Source: Lagopus muta (lineage: Eukaryota; Chordata; Aves; Galliformes; Phasianidae). From it: a DNA stretch of 64,000 bases. Where the stretch lies: NCBI RefSeq assembly GCF_023343835.1, contig NC_064442.1, positions 19,764,501 through 19,828,500 of the forward strand, in the 5' to 3' direction. Shown one piece after another: positions 43,401 to 57,800 of the stretch. The position numbers and the translations under genes are program-made. Within the stretch, counting starts at the first letter, position 1. Each line of letters begins with the position of its first letter. The notes below the pieces were generated by a model. The model searched no databases. It was given only the letters and a program-made list of their open reading frames with translations, and was not told the DNA's origin.

Positions 43401-45702
43401 TTTTTAAATCAAGAAAGAAATAATGATAATTTGTAGATTTTGGTAATTGATTATCAGGGGTTTTTTTCCTACATTTTCTTCACTTCTACCTATTTATTAT
43501 TCTGCTTCTAAAATCTTTCCTCATTCAAGCCATCTTCCTTTTCACAAGGTATGTATGCTGTTGTTGATAGAAGGCATTACTCAATGGGTCTGAAGTTCGG
43601 TACACAAGAACACCATCTTTTGTGGCATATACTACCATACACTTACATTATTCACTGATACAATAAATATGAAATTCAAGCAACTGGAACTAAGCCACAC
43701 TGCAAATTAGTCCTGGAAACAGTATTTTGATCACTGTTTTTATTTTTAAAACACTATAATTTAAACATCAGTGGAAATCTCAGCTTCCCAAGAATGTTTA
43801 AAGATATATGACTATGAAACAATTCAGAACTAAATTTACATTATTTTTTTTTTAATAATTGTAATGATTTTAAATTTAAATTAAGTATATGCATTTTTAG
43901 GACATACCTAAAAATCCTTACACCATATTACAAAACGCCACATTTTTAATCAACAGTGGTCATAGATTGGTAAATATTTTAGGAAGTAACTTTGATCTCT
44001 TTTCAGTGAATACAGTCAGTGTCTACAACAGATTTCTGTTTTTATCATCTCTGAATGGGTAAATGTGACCTCTGAATTTAAAAGTGGCACACTTACAGCT
44101 CCTATATACAACTGTCAGAAGAGAAATGATGTGGCTGAATTGAAAATGACAGGAATACCAGCGAAAAATAGTGTTTATCAGTGAAAACAGAACCACCAAT
44201 AAAACAGTGGCTCTTGAATTTTGCAATGGTTTGACAGCAGTAATCACGAGCAACAAGAAACAGTATGGAACTGAATTTTATTATATTTTTTACTTTTCTG
44301 AAAATGATGTTGATAGAAATGTAGCCTTCTACCTTTGTCCCTGAAGATCTGTACTACATGAAGGATTTACTAACTCTGGCTTTGTGGTTTAACACAAGAA
44401 GAGAAGATACGTACAAATTATGAATGTAAAATTATGAAAAGATTTATTTTCTTGAAAGATGACTGTTTAATCTGTCAGCTATACTCTAAGAATTCAATCA
44501 GATCAAAGCCACATGGTGTTTTGGTTTGCTTTTTTTTTTTTTTCCACAGAAAGACAGTACAGAATTTTTTATGGTTAAAACAGATATCCTATTGCAGAAA
44601 CAAAAACTGAAAAGAAAATATAAAAACAGGTTAGCAGTCTTTAACCATAATTCCTTGAGGTATAAACTCCACACACACAAAAACATAGACAGTATAGATA
44701 ATATCATTCAAGACCTGAAGGCTTATTTGTGTTCGTAGTATCCATAAATTATACGCTATCCACTTTATGAGGTGTGAAATTTACTTGATTTAAATACAAC
44801 TTGTGAATCAATTTTATATTTATCTTTTTGCTTCTATACTAACATTCACAAATCTTTTTCATTTAAATCTAGTACTGATGAAGAAATTCTGAAAGAATAA
44901 GCTACCCTAAATAACTGCAGACTCCCGTAATGGATCGCATTTGCATAACTTTGCCTTCTCTTGCATAGGTAAGAATACGTGTAAGAGCATAAAAATCCCC
45001 AGGAAGACAATAAAGAAAAACAAGCTACCACCAAAAATCCTCACCTAAAAGAATGAAATTCACTTGATAGTTTTCTGCCTCTAGAGGTAAATGAAGAAAT
45101 AAACATGACAGAAGGCAGTTATAAAGCTTGTACCACTGCAGGAAGAGCATTTAACAACACAAATGCTATGAAGATGGGTGTGATACAGAGCAGGATTGTA
45201 TGGAAAGCCCTGCACACCTTCTGGATTTGAGAGGTAAGACTTTATTTGTTAAGTCTGTTGAGAGAATTTTCTCTAACTTCAAGGGGGCTTGGATCAGGAC
45301 TTCATATAAACAAGCCAATAAGTGAAACAATACGCTGATTTAGAGTTATTCTTTACAACTAGCAGCAATCAAATAAACTAGTTTCTTTCTTGCTACCACA
45401 TTACTAATGACAACTTACATAGGCCCCCAAATGCTGTTTTTCTTTTAATAGGCCATATTAAATATTTCCATTCCAGAAAACATGCCATTTTGGCAGTAAA
45501 CCCTAATGTGTGCAGAGCACTAGGACAAAGTGGTAGTAAATGTTCCTTATGTAAGTACACATCAATACATCAAATCCCAGCTGCTAGAACACAACTGAAA
45601 GGACACAACTGAATAAATTACAGAAAATTGTAAAAAGGCCAGGCTGAATGAAAGCAAGATTGAGCTGGAAAATTATTTATAACATGTTTCAAGCACTCTC
45701 AT
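37425..45702. other. AT-rich noncoding stretch with microsatellites
   Basis: No gene is supported in these 8.3 kb. There is a G run followed by a T run at 37,966-38,003, an A run at 40,131-40,155, a TTTA repeat near 41,421 and a T run near 44,530. Open frames are below 110 codons and unsupported. Confidence 0.55.
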
Positions 45703-46195
45703 TGTCATGGTTTTATGTTTTTTTGTTTTGTTTTGTTTTTTTTGTTTTTGGGTTTCAGTATTCCACATCAAAACATCATGTAGTGTACAGGGCATTAAAG
45801 TGTCACTGCCCCAATTCCAAGTACCTATCCCTGTACATTACAACAGTCACGGGATCTGGCCCTTCCGGGTGGGGGGGGTGCTCTCTTGCTGCCTTGCAGT
45901 GGGTGCTGGAGGTGCTTTCCTAGCCGTTCCAAGCTTTTCAGGTTTGACTCGGTCCCGGGAACTCTCTCTCTCATCTTGTCTGATTTATTAATCCCAATTT
46001 CAATTAAATTGTATTATATTTTGTTATCTTGTATTCCAATATTATAGTAAAATAAGTTTTCCTCCATAGATTGTTGCCGCTGCTCTTTTCCTCCCTTCCT
46101 TCCTTCCCATTTTTGTGGGACTGGGGTCGGGGGGGGAGGGCAGAGGCCTGTCGCCCCTGTCACGGACATAGATTGATCTGGTCAACTCCGTGACA
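45703..46195 (+). repeat. Solo LTR with 5-bp target duplication
   Basis: The element starts TGTCATGGTTTTATG and ends CAACTCCGTGACA, so the ends are TGTCA...TGACA inverted repeats. It is flanked on both sides by CTCAT (45,698-45,702 and 46,196-46,200), a perfect 5-bp target duplication. Inside are a G run, a CTCTCTCTC block, a TTGTATTCCAATATTATAG stretch and a CCTTCC repeat. The open frames at 45,648-45,991 are artefacts. It shares its start and several internal blocks with the element at 33.3-33.9 kb. Confidence 0.92.
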
Positions 46196-46200
46196 CTCAT

Positions 46201-49200
46201 ATACAGTGTTGTTTGACTGAACTGGCAGGTGAATGTGCTGTGTAAAACTTATGTCACAAACTTAAATACACTGCCTTTATTTTTTCCTTCCTTTAGTGTG
46301 ACTTCTGTAGTGTTCTCTTTCTTCAGAGTTTATGTTTTTGAATTAAATCCTTGCATTCACTTGGGCTTTGCGACATCATACCTTTTCTATTGAAACATTA
46401 ATAGCAGTAATTGATTTTGTAGCAAGGTAAAGAAAGCTGAAGTGAGAAAGAACAGACACATTAAAACTCCCAAACAGCTTAGCAATAAAAAGTGAACTTA
46501 GAAAAGAACTTATACAGTACTTAATTTTTTTTTTCACACAATCTTTATTACATTTGGTCCCATTATAAAATTCTGCCTCAACACTCCAGGTGGTTAACAC
46601 CTTGGGGTCTGCTTGAAGACCCACATAGCCTGATACTTAAAGCAACTAACTCAAATTCAGCCTGGGACTTACGAAATACAAAGTTCTACTCATTTCTACA
46701 CAGGTGTGTGGCTTACCCTGCTAGTGGAAATGTGCCATACTGTGTAAAGAAGCTGGCAATAACAAGGAAATAGATGTGAGATTACAGAAGGTGAACTACG
46801 CTTTTCTTTGCCACCCTGGTCGGTATCAAGGTATTGAAACACAGCAATGAAAGAAAGGGCAATTTATTACTGTGTATGTTTTCTGAATAAAAAGTAAACT
46901 TCTCTACAGACCATAGCTACAGTTCATGTCTCACATAAACATACATTATCATTTTAGAAATCCAGCTGCTGTGTCCTTTGCTTTCAGATTCAGACTGAAT
47001 CAAAGATATCCATGTCAAATAATTTTCAATATGAAACAGGGATTTTTGAATTTCCATTGGCATGACTGCAAGGCAGCAATGACATAAGTAGGCAAATACA
47101 CCGTATTTACATTCTTAAAGTATTCCTCCATCAAAATTATTCAGTCCTTTCAACCAAATTCAGCTTTTCCAATTTTAATTACAACTATATATTGATGGAT
47201 CACTCAGTTGATTTACAAGAATGTAAAAATATTTTCCTCGTAAATTTTCTTTAACATGTTTAGATCTAGAAGAAAGCAGAAGGAAATTTCTAGTGGATAG
47301 GAAATGATGAAAGAAAAAGAAAACTAACAAACAAACAAACAATGTTTTCAATGTTGCAAAAACCATTTGAAATTGATTTTATATAAACATAGTGAGTCTG
47401 AGAAAAAAATAATGGTTTTAGCTGTCTGATGAACATTTGGTCATAAAAAAGTCAAATCTCTCACTGCATGTCTCAAGTTCAGTACAACCAAATACAACAT
47501 TTCAGAGTATTTCCTACTGAACCAACAAAGGAATCTGCATTTAAACAAAAGTGCTATGTCAATATTGCTATATCTTTCTGAATAAGTATCAATTAACATA
47601 AAAATACAAAGCATAGAGTAAAATCCAGCTGTTTTGCTTCAGGATATTATACTCAGGGAATTAATAATGTCTTGCTTCTCTAGTTCACCCCCACAACAGC
47701 AGCACTGAACTAGTTACAACCTTTTGTTGCTAGAATAACACATCCCCTTCTAATACTATCTATTCAAAATTTGCAGTATCTGAACAGCCTATGAACTTAT
47801 ATATCTGATATTTTCTTTTTGAGATGTCATACCCAGAGTGAATGCTTCTTTGCTAAAATTTCCTTCTGGTAAAAAAGCAGAGAAATGTCAGCGTTCCTGA
47901 GTGAAATCCTGTTGCAACTGGAATTAAAAGGACAATCACCAGCAATCACAAAAGGCTAGAAATAATCTCTAGAAGTTCATGATTCATCTCAGCAAGAAGT
48001 ATTGTCACCAGCTTTAGGTATTCCTAGATCTGCTTGGCAGACACTAACATACACTCACAAAGCATTATCTCTGCTGGAAAATCTTGAACGTGTTGAAATG
48101 TGGAATATGAATGTCACAAAAGTATTTCACTTGTAAGAACAATGAGATACTCTGGAAATTATTATGTAATTAGAGATATAGGAATATAATATAGAGAGAT
48201 ATAGAAATGTATAATAAACTATTTTTAATGCAGAAAAGGGTTTTATATTCCTGTAATAGTAAATTTGTAAAGTCTGCAAAATACTTAGAACTCACATGGC
48301 TGGACAAATGATTGTTTATTTAATTATAGGTTTGGAACAACTTAAATGTAATCTCAGACATTCTTCAAACAGACTGCCTTAATCTCCAAGGCTGCTAATG
48401 TTTGCATGACATCATTGTCATTACAGTCCTGTCTCTTCACTCAGTAATGAGAAAAACTGAGGGAAACAGGAGAAAGAGTTTTACTAGCATCCCACTGGGG
48501 TGTATAATTTCAGTTGCACAAACTCCACTTCAAAACCTGGACATTAGCTCACAGCAAAATATGTTAAGAACAAAACAAAAGAAATTCCTTCATGCAATGC
48601 CAGCCAAACAACAGCAATCAGGCACTCTCCTCTGAAGTAGCTGTTAGATACCTCTAATTATCCTTGATACACCAAAGAGACAGATTTTTCTTCCTCAAAA
48701 TAAGGCATGTATCAGAATCTAACAGGATTACATTTCTGCTTTTATTATTCACATTCAAGTGACTGAACATGTTTACTTACAATATATTGTTGTTTTTTTT
48801 TCCAAAGCCTGCCATTGTCATACTACTTTTGCAAATTAGTCACTTTATCATGAAATAATGCAAAAATGCTCTCTCAAAAGAGAGACAAGTACCAAAAAGA
48901 AAATTTTCTGTATAAAGACATTTCTCTGAATTACTCTATTCATAATTTTCAAAGCAAAACACAAGAGTAAATGAAAATTTTTTGTATGATTCAACTTGGG
49001 CAGTGTTACTTCTACCTGGATATGTTAATTACAAAAATTTGTCCTATTGGCAAAAATTGTATGTGCTCTAAAAGCATACGCTGCAAGAAAGAGGACTTTT
49101 TTTTTAAAGTATATAGGGACAAAATGACATAATGAAGTCATTTATATCAGAAAAAACTTACCCAACAGATCTAGACATGGTTGAAAGCAATTGCAAGTGC

Positions 49201-52200
49201 ACTGACTTCTTCAGAGAGATTATTCATACCGTTCAAATTGTCATCATAGTTTAAAATATTTTTTTTTATTCTATAAAAATGGTTATTCATTAAAATAATC
49301 AATGTTCTCTCAGGTTAGCTGTCCAAGAGAAATGACTGCAAAAGCAAAGATGCCACTATATCACGTGGCAGTTATCACAGTCACAAGAGGCATTCTAAAT
49401 ATAACTGAATTTTAAATTATTTCTGGGAGAACAATTATAAATGAAGAAAATAATCAGAGATTAGATAGTGTCCTTTTTATATGACCTTAAAAACATGTTT
49501 GCTGGGATGTGGTAAGTCCATCTAAATATAAAATTCATGTTAAAAATAGCACCAGTGTAATTTTAAAAGCAGATTAAATTCATGGACATGTTGATCAACT
49601 TGAACTCCGCACTGCCTCTACTAAATATAATGTTAGTTCTTTAGGTAAGTTAAATTATTAAAGTCTCTTTTTTTCATTGATGTTTTTTAGACACGGTAAG
49701 TACTAAGTGTGTATTCCAAAATTTAGTAAAGTGAAAGTACACGGTGATGAAAAAATTGAGGATGTCCCTATCTCTGAAATAAACTGTCTGAAAAAAAGTA
49801 AAAGTATATATAAAACTTATTGATGTGACTAAGTTTAATCTGAGATATAGTGTAACTTTATAACATGAACTACAGAATTGAACCTTCCTGACCGAAGTCA
49901 TGAAAATGTAATTTCATGAAAAATCACTCCAGTTGTATTATATTATCACTTCACTGAAGAAGCAGAACGCCCAGAGAGATTCCACTGAGTCAAAAATACT
50001 TTTGGAAGCAACTGTTGGGTGTAATTTTTAAGAAGAAACTTGAAGAAAAGAAGCAGCCAAATGTGTTTTCCATGTATAATGAAGTATAGCTGTTGGCAGT
50101 CAAAAAACATAAAATGAGACCTCAAAGCTTCACTGCCTGAAAAAAATGTCTTCCTTCTACTTAATGACACAGTGCAAGAATTTGTACATGAAAGAGTCCA
50201 GGTAGCTCATTAATAGCAATGAGACTGTGACTCTGCAAACTCCACAAACCCATACTCTCAGAGACCTGGGCTACTGCCACTTGAAATCTAACACACTAAA
50301 TATCTCTGATAAGCACTAAATCTCAGAGTTTTCTCGTCATTAAAACAGGCAAACCCACAGGTCAATAAATGAAAGATGAATTTCTACAGTGCAGGAAGCT
50401 ACAAGTCAGCTACAATAGTGTATGGCAGGATCCATGAGTTTTTCCATTCATGATCTCCAGTAAGTGTACCTTGAGGAGAAGGATTTTTCATCACACTTTT
50501 GCCATTCCACAGATGATTATTTTTACATTTTCCAAAGACATCTGTATTTTCAGATGATTATCACTGACTTCAGTAATTACAAAAAACGTTCTGAAATGCA
50601 AAGTTTTAAAGGCAAAATAGAGCATCATATATCAAATGAGATCAAAACCTGTGGACACATAAATGTAAATAACTTAATAAGCACAGTTTGCGAGTGTCCA
50701 AATGCCATTTATCCAAAGTCAACAAAAGCTACCTCTTGTATTTGCTAATAGAATGCAAAGTATTCATGTAGCTGGAAGACTTAAGGTTTTCAGAAGGAAG
50801 TGAAGTTACTGATTCATAAGTAACTTGAAAATTATGCACACCCAGCTGTGCTGATTCATTTTGCTTACAGGCATTTTATACATGTAGAAATGTGTAAAAG
50901 CACAGATCACAATCCCTCCCCAGCACACCACACAAGGCTTACTGTCAACACAGGCAGAGTTTTTGAAAAGACACCCCTGGCAAGAAAGAGGAAAAATTTA
51001 CCTGTGCTATGTATTATATATATATATATATATAACTGTATGTAAGTATTTTTTTCCTTAACATGTTAATGTACATAAACACAACACACACACACACACA
51101 CAAAAATCTGCTTTTTGGTGAAATTTAGATTCTAAAAATAAACTCTTAGGATGAGTAAAATATTGTGCAGATTTGCCTTTAAATCTATGAATTCCAAACT
51201 GCAAGTTTTAGTAAGACTTCTGTTCCGGTGCAAAATGAGAGGTGAGAGTGTACATGTTTTCTCTTTGTAACCCTGTGCTGTTTCTAAGAGTCAGCCATCA
51301 CATCTGGTATAGTCTGCACTTATCCTTCCACAAAAGAAAGCATGAATAGAAGGGCAGCATAAAGTGATTTTGTTTTTCATTTTATATTCTTTGGTAAATC
51401 AGGAAGTTTAATGTTTCTGGTGGCTAAAATGAACCTATTAAATGTGCAATTTGCAGATACCTCACCACTGCAATTGACTACGAAACAGTACGATCTACAT
51501 GTGGAATTACTTATTACTTTCAAAATCTGAATATTAGTTAGTGAACATATATATATTATTATATATATATATATATATATTATTCACTAACAAATTATTT
51601 AACTTTGCTGCCATTTCACAGCTAACATTATATTTTGATACCTTCCTACAAATGACAGGCTTTAACAACATCTGATACCTTTTGGACAGTATATATAACA
51701 TAAATACTTCACACTGAAAAATTGCAATGAATGTATCTGAAGTCTTTGAAAAGAGACTATGTTTAACCGGCAATAGGGAAGAAGAGCGTGACAAGAAAGG
51801 ATACTGTATACTGAGTTTAGAAACTGTCTGGAAATAAAATGATCAGAACAAAAGACTGCTATTTAAGTGATACATTCCTCAGGTATGACTTTTGAGCACT
51901 CATTTCTGGAGACTCCAGCACTCAGCACAAGAAGAACTGAGTGACTTGCCAGACTATTAGGAACAAATAGTTTTCACTAGCCGCGTACAAGATCCATAAA
52001 CATGAAGCATAATCAGAACCACTTTCCACGGCCAAAGCCCAAGGACTTCGAATACAAGCATTTATAGAAGTATTGCTGATACAAAGGCTCATATATCACA
52101 TTCGTTATCTTACAAGAGATAATCAAATACTTCTTTTAGGGCATATTTCAGTCCTGAAAGAAAACCTTGCTATATACCACTGTATAACCAAGATGTTATA

Positions 52201-52263
52201 ATTGCAATATAATCAAAAGAGTAAGGCAAAGCAAACAAGGATCACAAAAGAGAATAAGTAGAA
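46201..52263. other. AT-rich noncoding stretch
   Basis: No supportable gene in 6 kb. A TA repeat lies at 51,014-51,034, a CA repeat at 51,083-51,101 and a longer TA repeat at 51,548-51,583. The minus frame at 51,534-51,794 is a TA-repeat artefact at one end. Confidence 0.55.
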
Positions 52264-52495
52264 GAGCTTACCCTTGGGTTGAGCTCACTAGAAGATACCA
52301 AAGAGGAGGATCTCCAGAAGAGATCCTTCCCCTCTGGTAGCCAGCTCTTAAATAGGTCCAGGAGGGGTGGAGCCTGGCTCCACCCCTTCCGGCAGCACAG
52401 GTGAATTGCCTTCACCTGTGCTCCTCTGGCTGACTCATGGCTCACCTCAGGTGATCAATCAGAGGTTCAGGCCGTGACTCAGCAGTTCCCATACA
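52264..52495 (-). repeat. LTR-like dispersed repeat, copy D (best preserved)
   Basis: On the minus strand it starts TGTATGGGAACTGCTGAG and has GCCTGAACCTCTGATTGATC, GAGCACAGGTGAAGGC, GGGGTGGAGCCAGGCTCC, a TATA-like ATTTAAGAGCTGG and GGATCTCTTCTGGAGATCC (a palindrome), ending AAGGGTAAGCT. It aligns almost throughout with copy A at 1.3 kb. Confidence 0.75.
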
Positions 52496-55400
52496 ACCAC
52501 ACATGGTAAAATCTGCTATTTAATACAGGACGCTGAATTCTTGCAATGTATGATTCCTTTGAGGTAAAAAAGTTATATAAAAATCAATTTTGTGCACTGC
52601 AAACATTTTAAAATTATTTGTGATTTTCTACTATTTTCTGTTTTTGCAAATGAAGGTATTACAGACTGATTTTTTTTTATTTTTTTCTTGAATATAATTG
52701 TTACACATGGTTTTGAAAAAAGTCCTACAAGTTAACAAATATTCCAAGTATGCACCACTGTAAACCTTTTCTACAGCAAGCTACTGTCATGATGCATACA
52801 CAAAATTAATAATATCTTAATTTTCAGATCACTGCATATTTACCAATTTCTATAAGCTTTTCAAATTTGCAAGTACCAAGAATTATTCTGCAGGAAAAAT
52901 TGCAGCACCACATTGCAATTTGGAACAAAAAATTACTAGAATAATATACACTCAAAAAATACCCAGAATCTTAACAGAAGACTGACCAGAGTTAGTTTCC
53001 TGGAATTTCTTAGCTCACCAAAGCAAAACATAAAAGGAATTAGATTAACAGCTTTCTTAAAATGTGTTTTTCCTAAGTGCATGATTTGTACAGCCAAATG
53101 AGAAGTTTAAATGTAGCATGTCAAGTAACAAGCTCGTTCAGTGTGCTGTACCTCAAATATATATATACAAAAACACAGGCATGAAATGTAAAGTGTACCT
53201 ATACTACTAAATGGCCCATGGTGCAGTTATGCTTGAGCCAACAGAGAATCAAGGCAGTACGATGATCTGGCTTAGTACAGGACTATGCACAGTTCCTTGC
53301 AGAAGCCCAGAGGCAGGCCATGTGGTCATGTTGGTACCACCTTCCATTGAGTTAATAAGGCTGACAAGTTACTAGATCACCTCCAGTGCTGGACTAGATC
53401 ATGAAACTGTCCAAGTCATAAACTGACTTGCTAGTAACCCACTGAGCAGTTTAACTCTGGTAAGACTAATGCAAGTTGGGAGTCCTCAAGCACACCTGCA
53501 TAATAAATACGTCCTTAATTTTTTCAATTCTCAGAGTTACTGGAAGGACATATTTGCTTTATGGTAGCATAAATCATGACAAAAGAACGGATCATTCTTT
53601 TATCTTATCATTCATAGTCTGCAACTATACAAATGCGTAGTTTTGAAAAATTGGTTTGAGCTGCTATCTTTCAACCGATATTTGTCTCCAGGCAGTTCAT
53701 AGCAGGTACCCACAAAGATGGGAAAAGGTATCAGTCCCTAGAAAGAAGTTAAGGCTGTCAGCATATGAAAAATTAAATACCCTTCCACAAAAGAAGTACT
53801 GAGCAGAGACTGGCAGTACAGGAATGCTCAATTTCATAGAACCTGTGGAGAAACACACCAGTGTTTGGGACAGGGTCTTCCCACTGGAAGAGATTGGATT
53901 TCATTCAACATTAGAATGGCAGTCCACATCATTATATATTTGCAAGTTCCTTTCTGTTAAGTGTCAAAGTAAAATTGCTTTAACCCTCAGAGCCACATAA
54001 TATTTCCACAGTCTGTGGTTGAGAGTTATCAATATCATGCATGTGAAGTAATTTTCTTGGAAACACGTTGTCTTACACTCCTATGTATTCACAGTACTAG
54101 AGTAAAACAGCCTGGAAGAGCAGAAACTAAAGGACATGTACTACAGATTCAAAGACAAAGGATAGGTCCAACAGGAATCCCTAGTCAGGAGCAGAAAGTC
54201 TGGCATTTTCCTAAAGGTGGCCCCATTGGAAGAGCTAACAAGAAAGGGAAACAGGAAAATGTTAATTACAGCAACAACAGCTTCTGGCTTAAAGTTAGCA
54301 TCTCTACCTGAGGCCACTGCAGACATCATCTGTTCAACCACTCCTGAGTGGTTTATATTAGTGTGCAGAAGCACCCATTTGGATCCAACTTGCAACAACA
54401 CAGAAGGTGGTAATGCCCTTGACAAAGCTTGGACCAACAATAGTACATGGAATCTAAAATCAAATCTTCAACCGAAGAAAAACCTCACAGAAACACTTTT
54501 TTCTTATTAACTAAATAAGAATTCAAAAGTGAATCTATGAGTTGCTAATAGGACAAAAAAATAGTAGAAAGAATTTAATAGAGTTTTTAGTGATACTTCT
54601 GCCTGTTTCCAGGTTAGGACACTTAGCTGCATGTGTACTTCCATGCACATGAGATCAGGATCCTAAAATCAAAGCACAGGTGAATCTCAGTCTGTTCAAG
54701 AGAGGTTGCCAGTGAAAGAAAATGAAAAAATTATTGCTAAAATGTCAACATGGGGAATGTAACCCAAAAAACAGTAAACAGTAGAAGATTAGGAACACGT
54801 TCCACATTATTTCAGAGACTATAAAAGTCAGTAGCCTTGTATGCTGCAGAGGTTTGCAAGTCAGGTTTTGATTTTATCCTTAAACCTCAAAACCTGTTAA
54901 GTGAATCAGCATATGCATAGAAATAAATGAAATTTTTAAAATTCAGTTCCACTTGTGTGGAATAGCTACACAGAAAGTAATTACAGGAATCTTTCTTTAG
55001 ACTTTCAAGATGCTAACATTTTCTTGGAAATTTCCAAGGGGGGGGGGGAAAGAAGCCTACTCTTTAAGCAAGCTCCAGGAAGAACTGTAGTTTTGTGTAT
55101 ACGGATTCTCCATTTATTACGTTGTGTAAAATCATAACTGTGTCTACAGGTACTACTTCGCTTCTTATTTTTGTAATTTATGATAGCCTCTGGATACAGT
55201 ACTGCTTCAAATGAAACAAATGACTATTTCCACTTATGCCAATCAGAGCAAAAGCTATAATTTTGATTCTGTTCTTTGAGCATACAGAGCACAAAAGCAA
55301 GATTTTCATCATCTAATCACTGTGAAATTATGCCTCCACATCAAGACTTTTTCATCATCATATGGTATTGTATAATGCCATATTTAGGCAATGAAATCCC

Positions 55401-57519
55401 AAGCTCATGCACTGACAAGCAGACTCCACAGACAAGTAAAATAGCACTGTTGATCTGTTATAAACATTTGATGGAAATTTCTCAAACCCAGAGTTTTCAA
55501 TTCTGTAATATTTAATATTTGAAAGACATAAAATTCATTGTGTAAGTAATTACGGTTTTCTCCAGCTTTTATCTAAATTTTAACATGTTTTAGAATATGA
55601 CCCTGATGTAGATCAATAAGATGCTACTTCCTTTTAAATTAGAGTGCTAAATAAAATAATTTTCTTCCCAGCAGTCTGAGATTTAAAGCGATATTTTTCA
55701 AAATTTAAATTGGAAAAATCAGACTTACTTGCAAATTTCTGTTTGACACTATCATTACTATTAATTCACCCTTCCAGATGTTCAGTATTGCGGGTTATCC
55801 TTTGCTTTTTACATGTAAACAATAAATGAGAATCTATTGTTCCAGAACACAAACTTTCTTCCACATGCCTTTTAGAGCAAAATATAATTTGCTATTTTGT
55901 TGAAGTTCATCTAATTTCTAATGTCATTGTCTGGCAAGTTTAAGATGCATATATCTGTATATCTTTTTGTCCACTCCTATATTTGGTTCTCTTTCTCATT
56001 TTAGCGTTTTTTCATTATTCTTGTTCATTTTAAGAGTTTTCCAACTTCTAAAAATAATTATTAGTACTATCCTTGCTTGCACTTTAAATCTTTGCACTTA
56101 GTATAATGTGAAGACATGGTTCTTCCCTTTTTTCTTTCATTCCAGATTCTCTTCTACTTATGTTTCTATTTTGTTACATTTCTGAAGTTTAACTTTATAC
56201 ACTTATTTTTGTTCTCTGCTGTTTTAAGTTGCTAATACTTATTTCGAAGAGTAATTTTTAAGTCCAATCACTGTCAACTATATTCCAATAGACTCTAAGG
56301 AACAAAACTGTGATCCAGATCCATGTATTCTTTGTAATTTGCCTGTCTAAGGTTTTTCCTTTTGGTGAAACAGATCAGAAACAGGGAGAAAGTATATTCC
56401 TAGTGGATGTATTTCTTTCAGGAACAAACTATTTGGAACTTTGGAACAGCATACTCTGAAGCTGCCATCACACTTATGAATTTTAATGCATAAGAAATAT
56501 TATATTGCCCTTCATAGCTAAAAAAAAAAAAAGTACTTTTTTTTTTTAAGATGTTCAAACTGGTTCATGGTAGTGTTGAAAAGGAAGACTTGCATGAATT
56601 TTTAAGGAGGATGCCTCTACTTTATCCTCTTTTCCCAGAAACACTAAGTTTCATGGCACTATATGTAATGATATGCAGTACCAACACAGAACTTTTATTA
56701 GGATGCCATAAAGGGTCATCCCTTCTACCTGCGTGAGGACAGATCTTTCAAGACAAATTCTACTGAAGTTCAAATATGAATTAGCTGGAATTGAAAAGCC
56801 TAGTAAAACTCTGTCCAAGTACAGGTAAATTTTGTTTAATATATGTATGGATTCAGGAGCCTCAACCAGCTAACTGCACTGCTGCAGCAGACCAGATGAG
56901 CAAAACAGTTTAACCTGTATACATTTCAATCAGAAGTTTTAATTAAGATTCTGAGAAGTGTCTTTGTCTGCTTTTGGTGTTCTTACTACCTTGACTAAAT
57001 AATGTTACTTTTCTAATACCAAATTTAATGTCCGTAGTCCCTACTCTTCCATAGCTCTCTTTCTTCCTCCACAGTATTTTTACATTCTTGTTTTCTTTTC
57101 CCCTACTGCAATGCTTGCTTCCCTGCCAGCAGAGAAGTTTCTCTTCTGTTCTCCTTCTCTTGCCCCAGAGACATAGCATTATACATTATTTCCTCCATTT
57201 CTTATTAACATATCACTTTCATTTGGCTCTTCCTCCTTCCAGTGTAAACATTCCTTAGTTTCTGTGTCCTTAAAAGGCCTGCTGTTGTCCAAATTTGTTT
57301 CTCTAGCTACAGATCATTTCTCACTTGCTTAATAACAAAGAACACGCCATTTGCAGTTGGTTTATTTGTTGTTGGTTGTTTTTTTTGTTGTTGTTGTTTT
57401 CTTTTGTTCTCTTTTGTTTTCCAGCCAATTTCTCTAAAGTACCTTCTGCCCTTGAATTTCACTGAAATTATTTCTCATGGTCCTTGTATTCCTAGCTGTA
57501 TCTAAAAGTTGTGGCAGTC
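52496..57519. other. AT-rich noncoding stretch
   Basis: No supportable gene. A G run lies at 55,030. Overlapping frames on both strands at 54,015-54,510 are unsupported. An A run followed by a T run lies at 56,521-56,549, and a TTG-rich tract near 57,370-57,410. Confidence 0.5.
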
Positions 57520-57800
57520 AGGTGAAGGCCCTGGTGACTGAAAAAAAAGGCAATGTTGCACCCATTTTTAAGAAGGGTAGAAAGGACAACCCAAGGAACT
57601 ATTAACCTGCCAGCCTCAGCTCTGCGACAGGGAAGACCATGGAACGGATCCTCCTGGAAACTGTGCTGAAGCACATGAAAAACAGGGCAGTGAAAGAAGA
57701 AAAACAGCATGGCTTCACTACAGGCAAGTCCTGCCTGACCAACTTAGTGGCCTTCTATGATAGCGTAGCTGCCTCAGCGGACAAGGGAAAAGCATAGTAA
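57520..57800 (+). mobile_element. CR1 LINE RT internal fragment
   Basis: CR1 RT blocks are clear: CCATTTTTAAGAAGGGTAGA, GGACAACCCAAGGAACTATT, ATCCTCCTGGAAACTGTGCT, CAGCATGGCTTCACTACAGG, CAAGTCCTGCCTGACCAACT and a GTGGCCTTCTATGAT segment. Both ends are cut off, so this is an internal piece without the CR1 3' end, unlike a normal insertion. Confidence 0.9.

Noticed and set aside
45648..45991. Two overlapping hydrophobic frames near 45.7 kb
   Set aside because: They lie within the solo LTR and come from T-rich LTR sequence.
51534..51794. 86-codon minus frame
   Set aside because: Its C-terminal part is a TA dinucleotide repeat and nothing else supports it.
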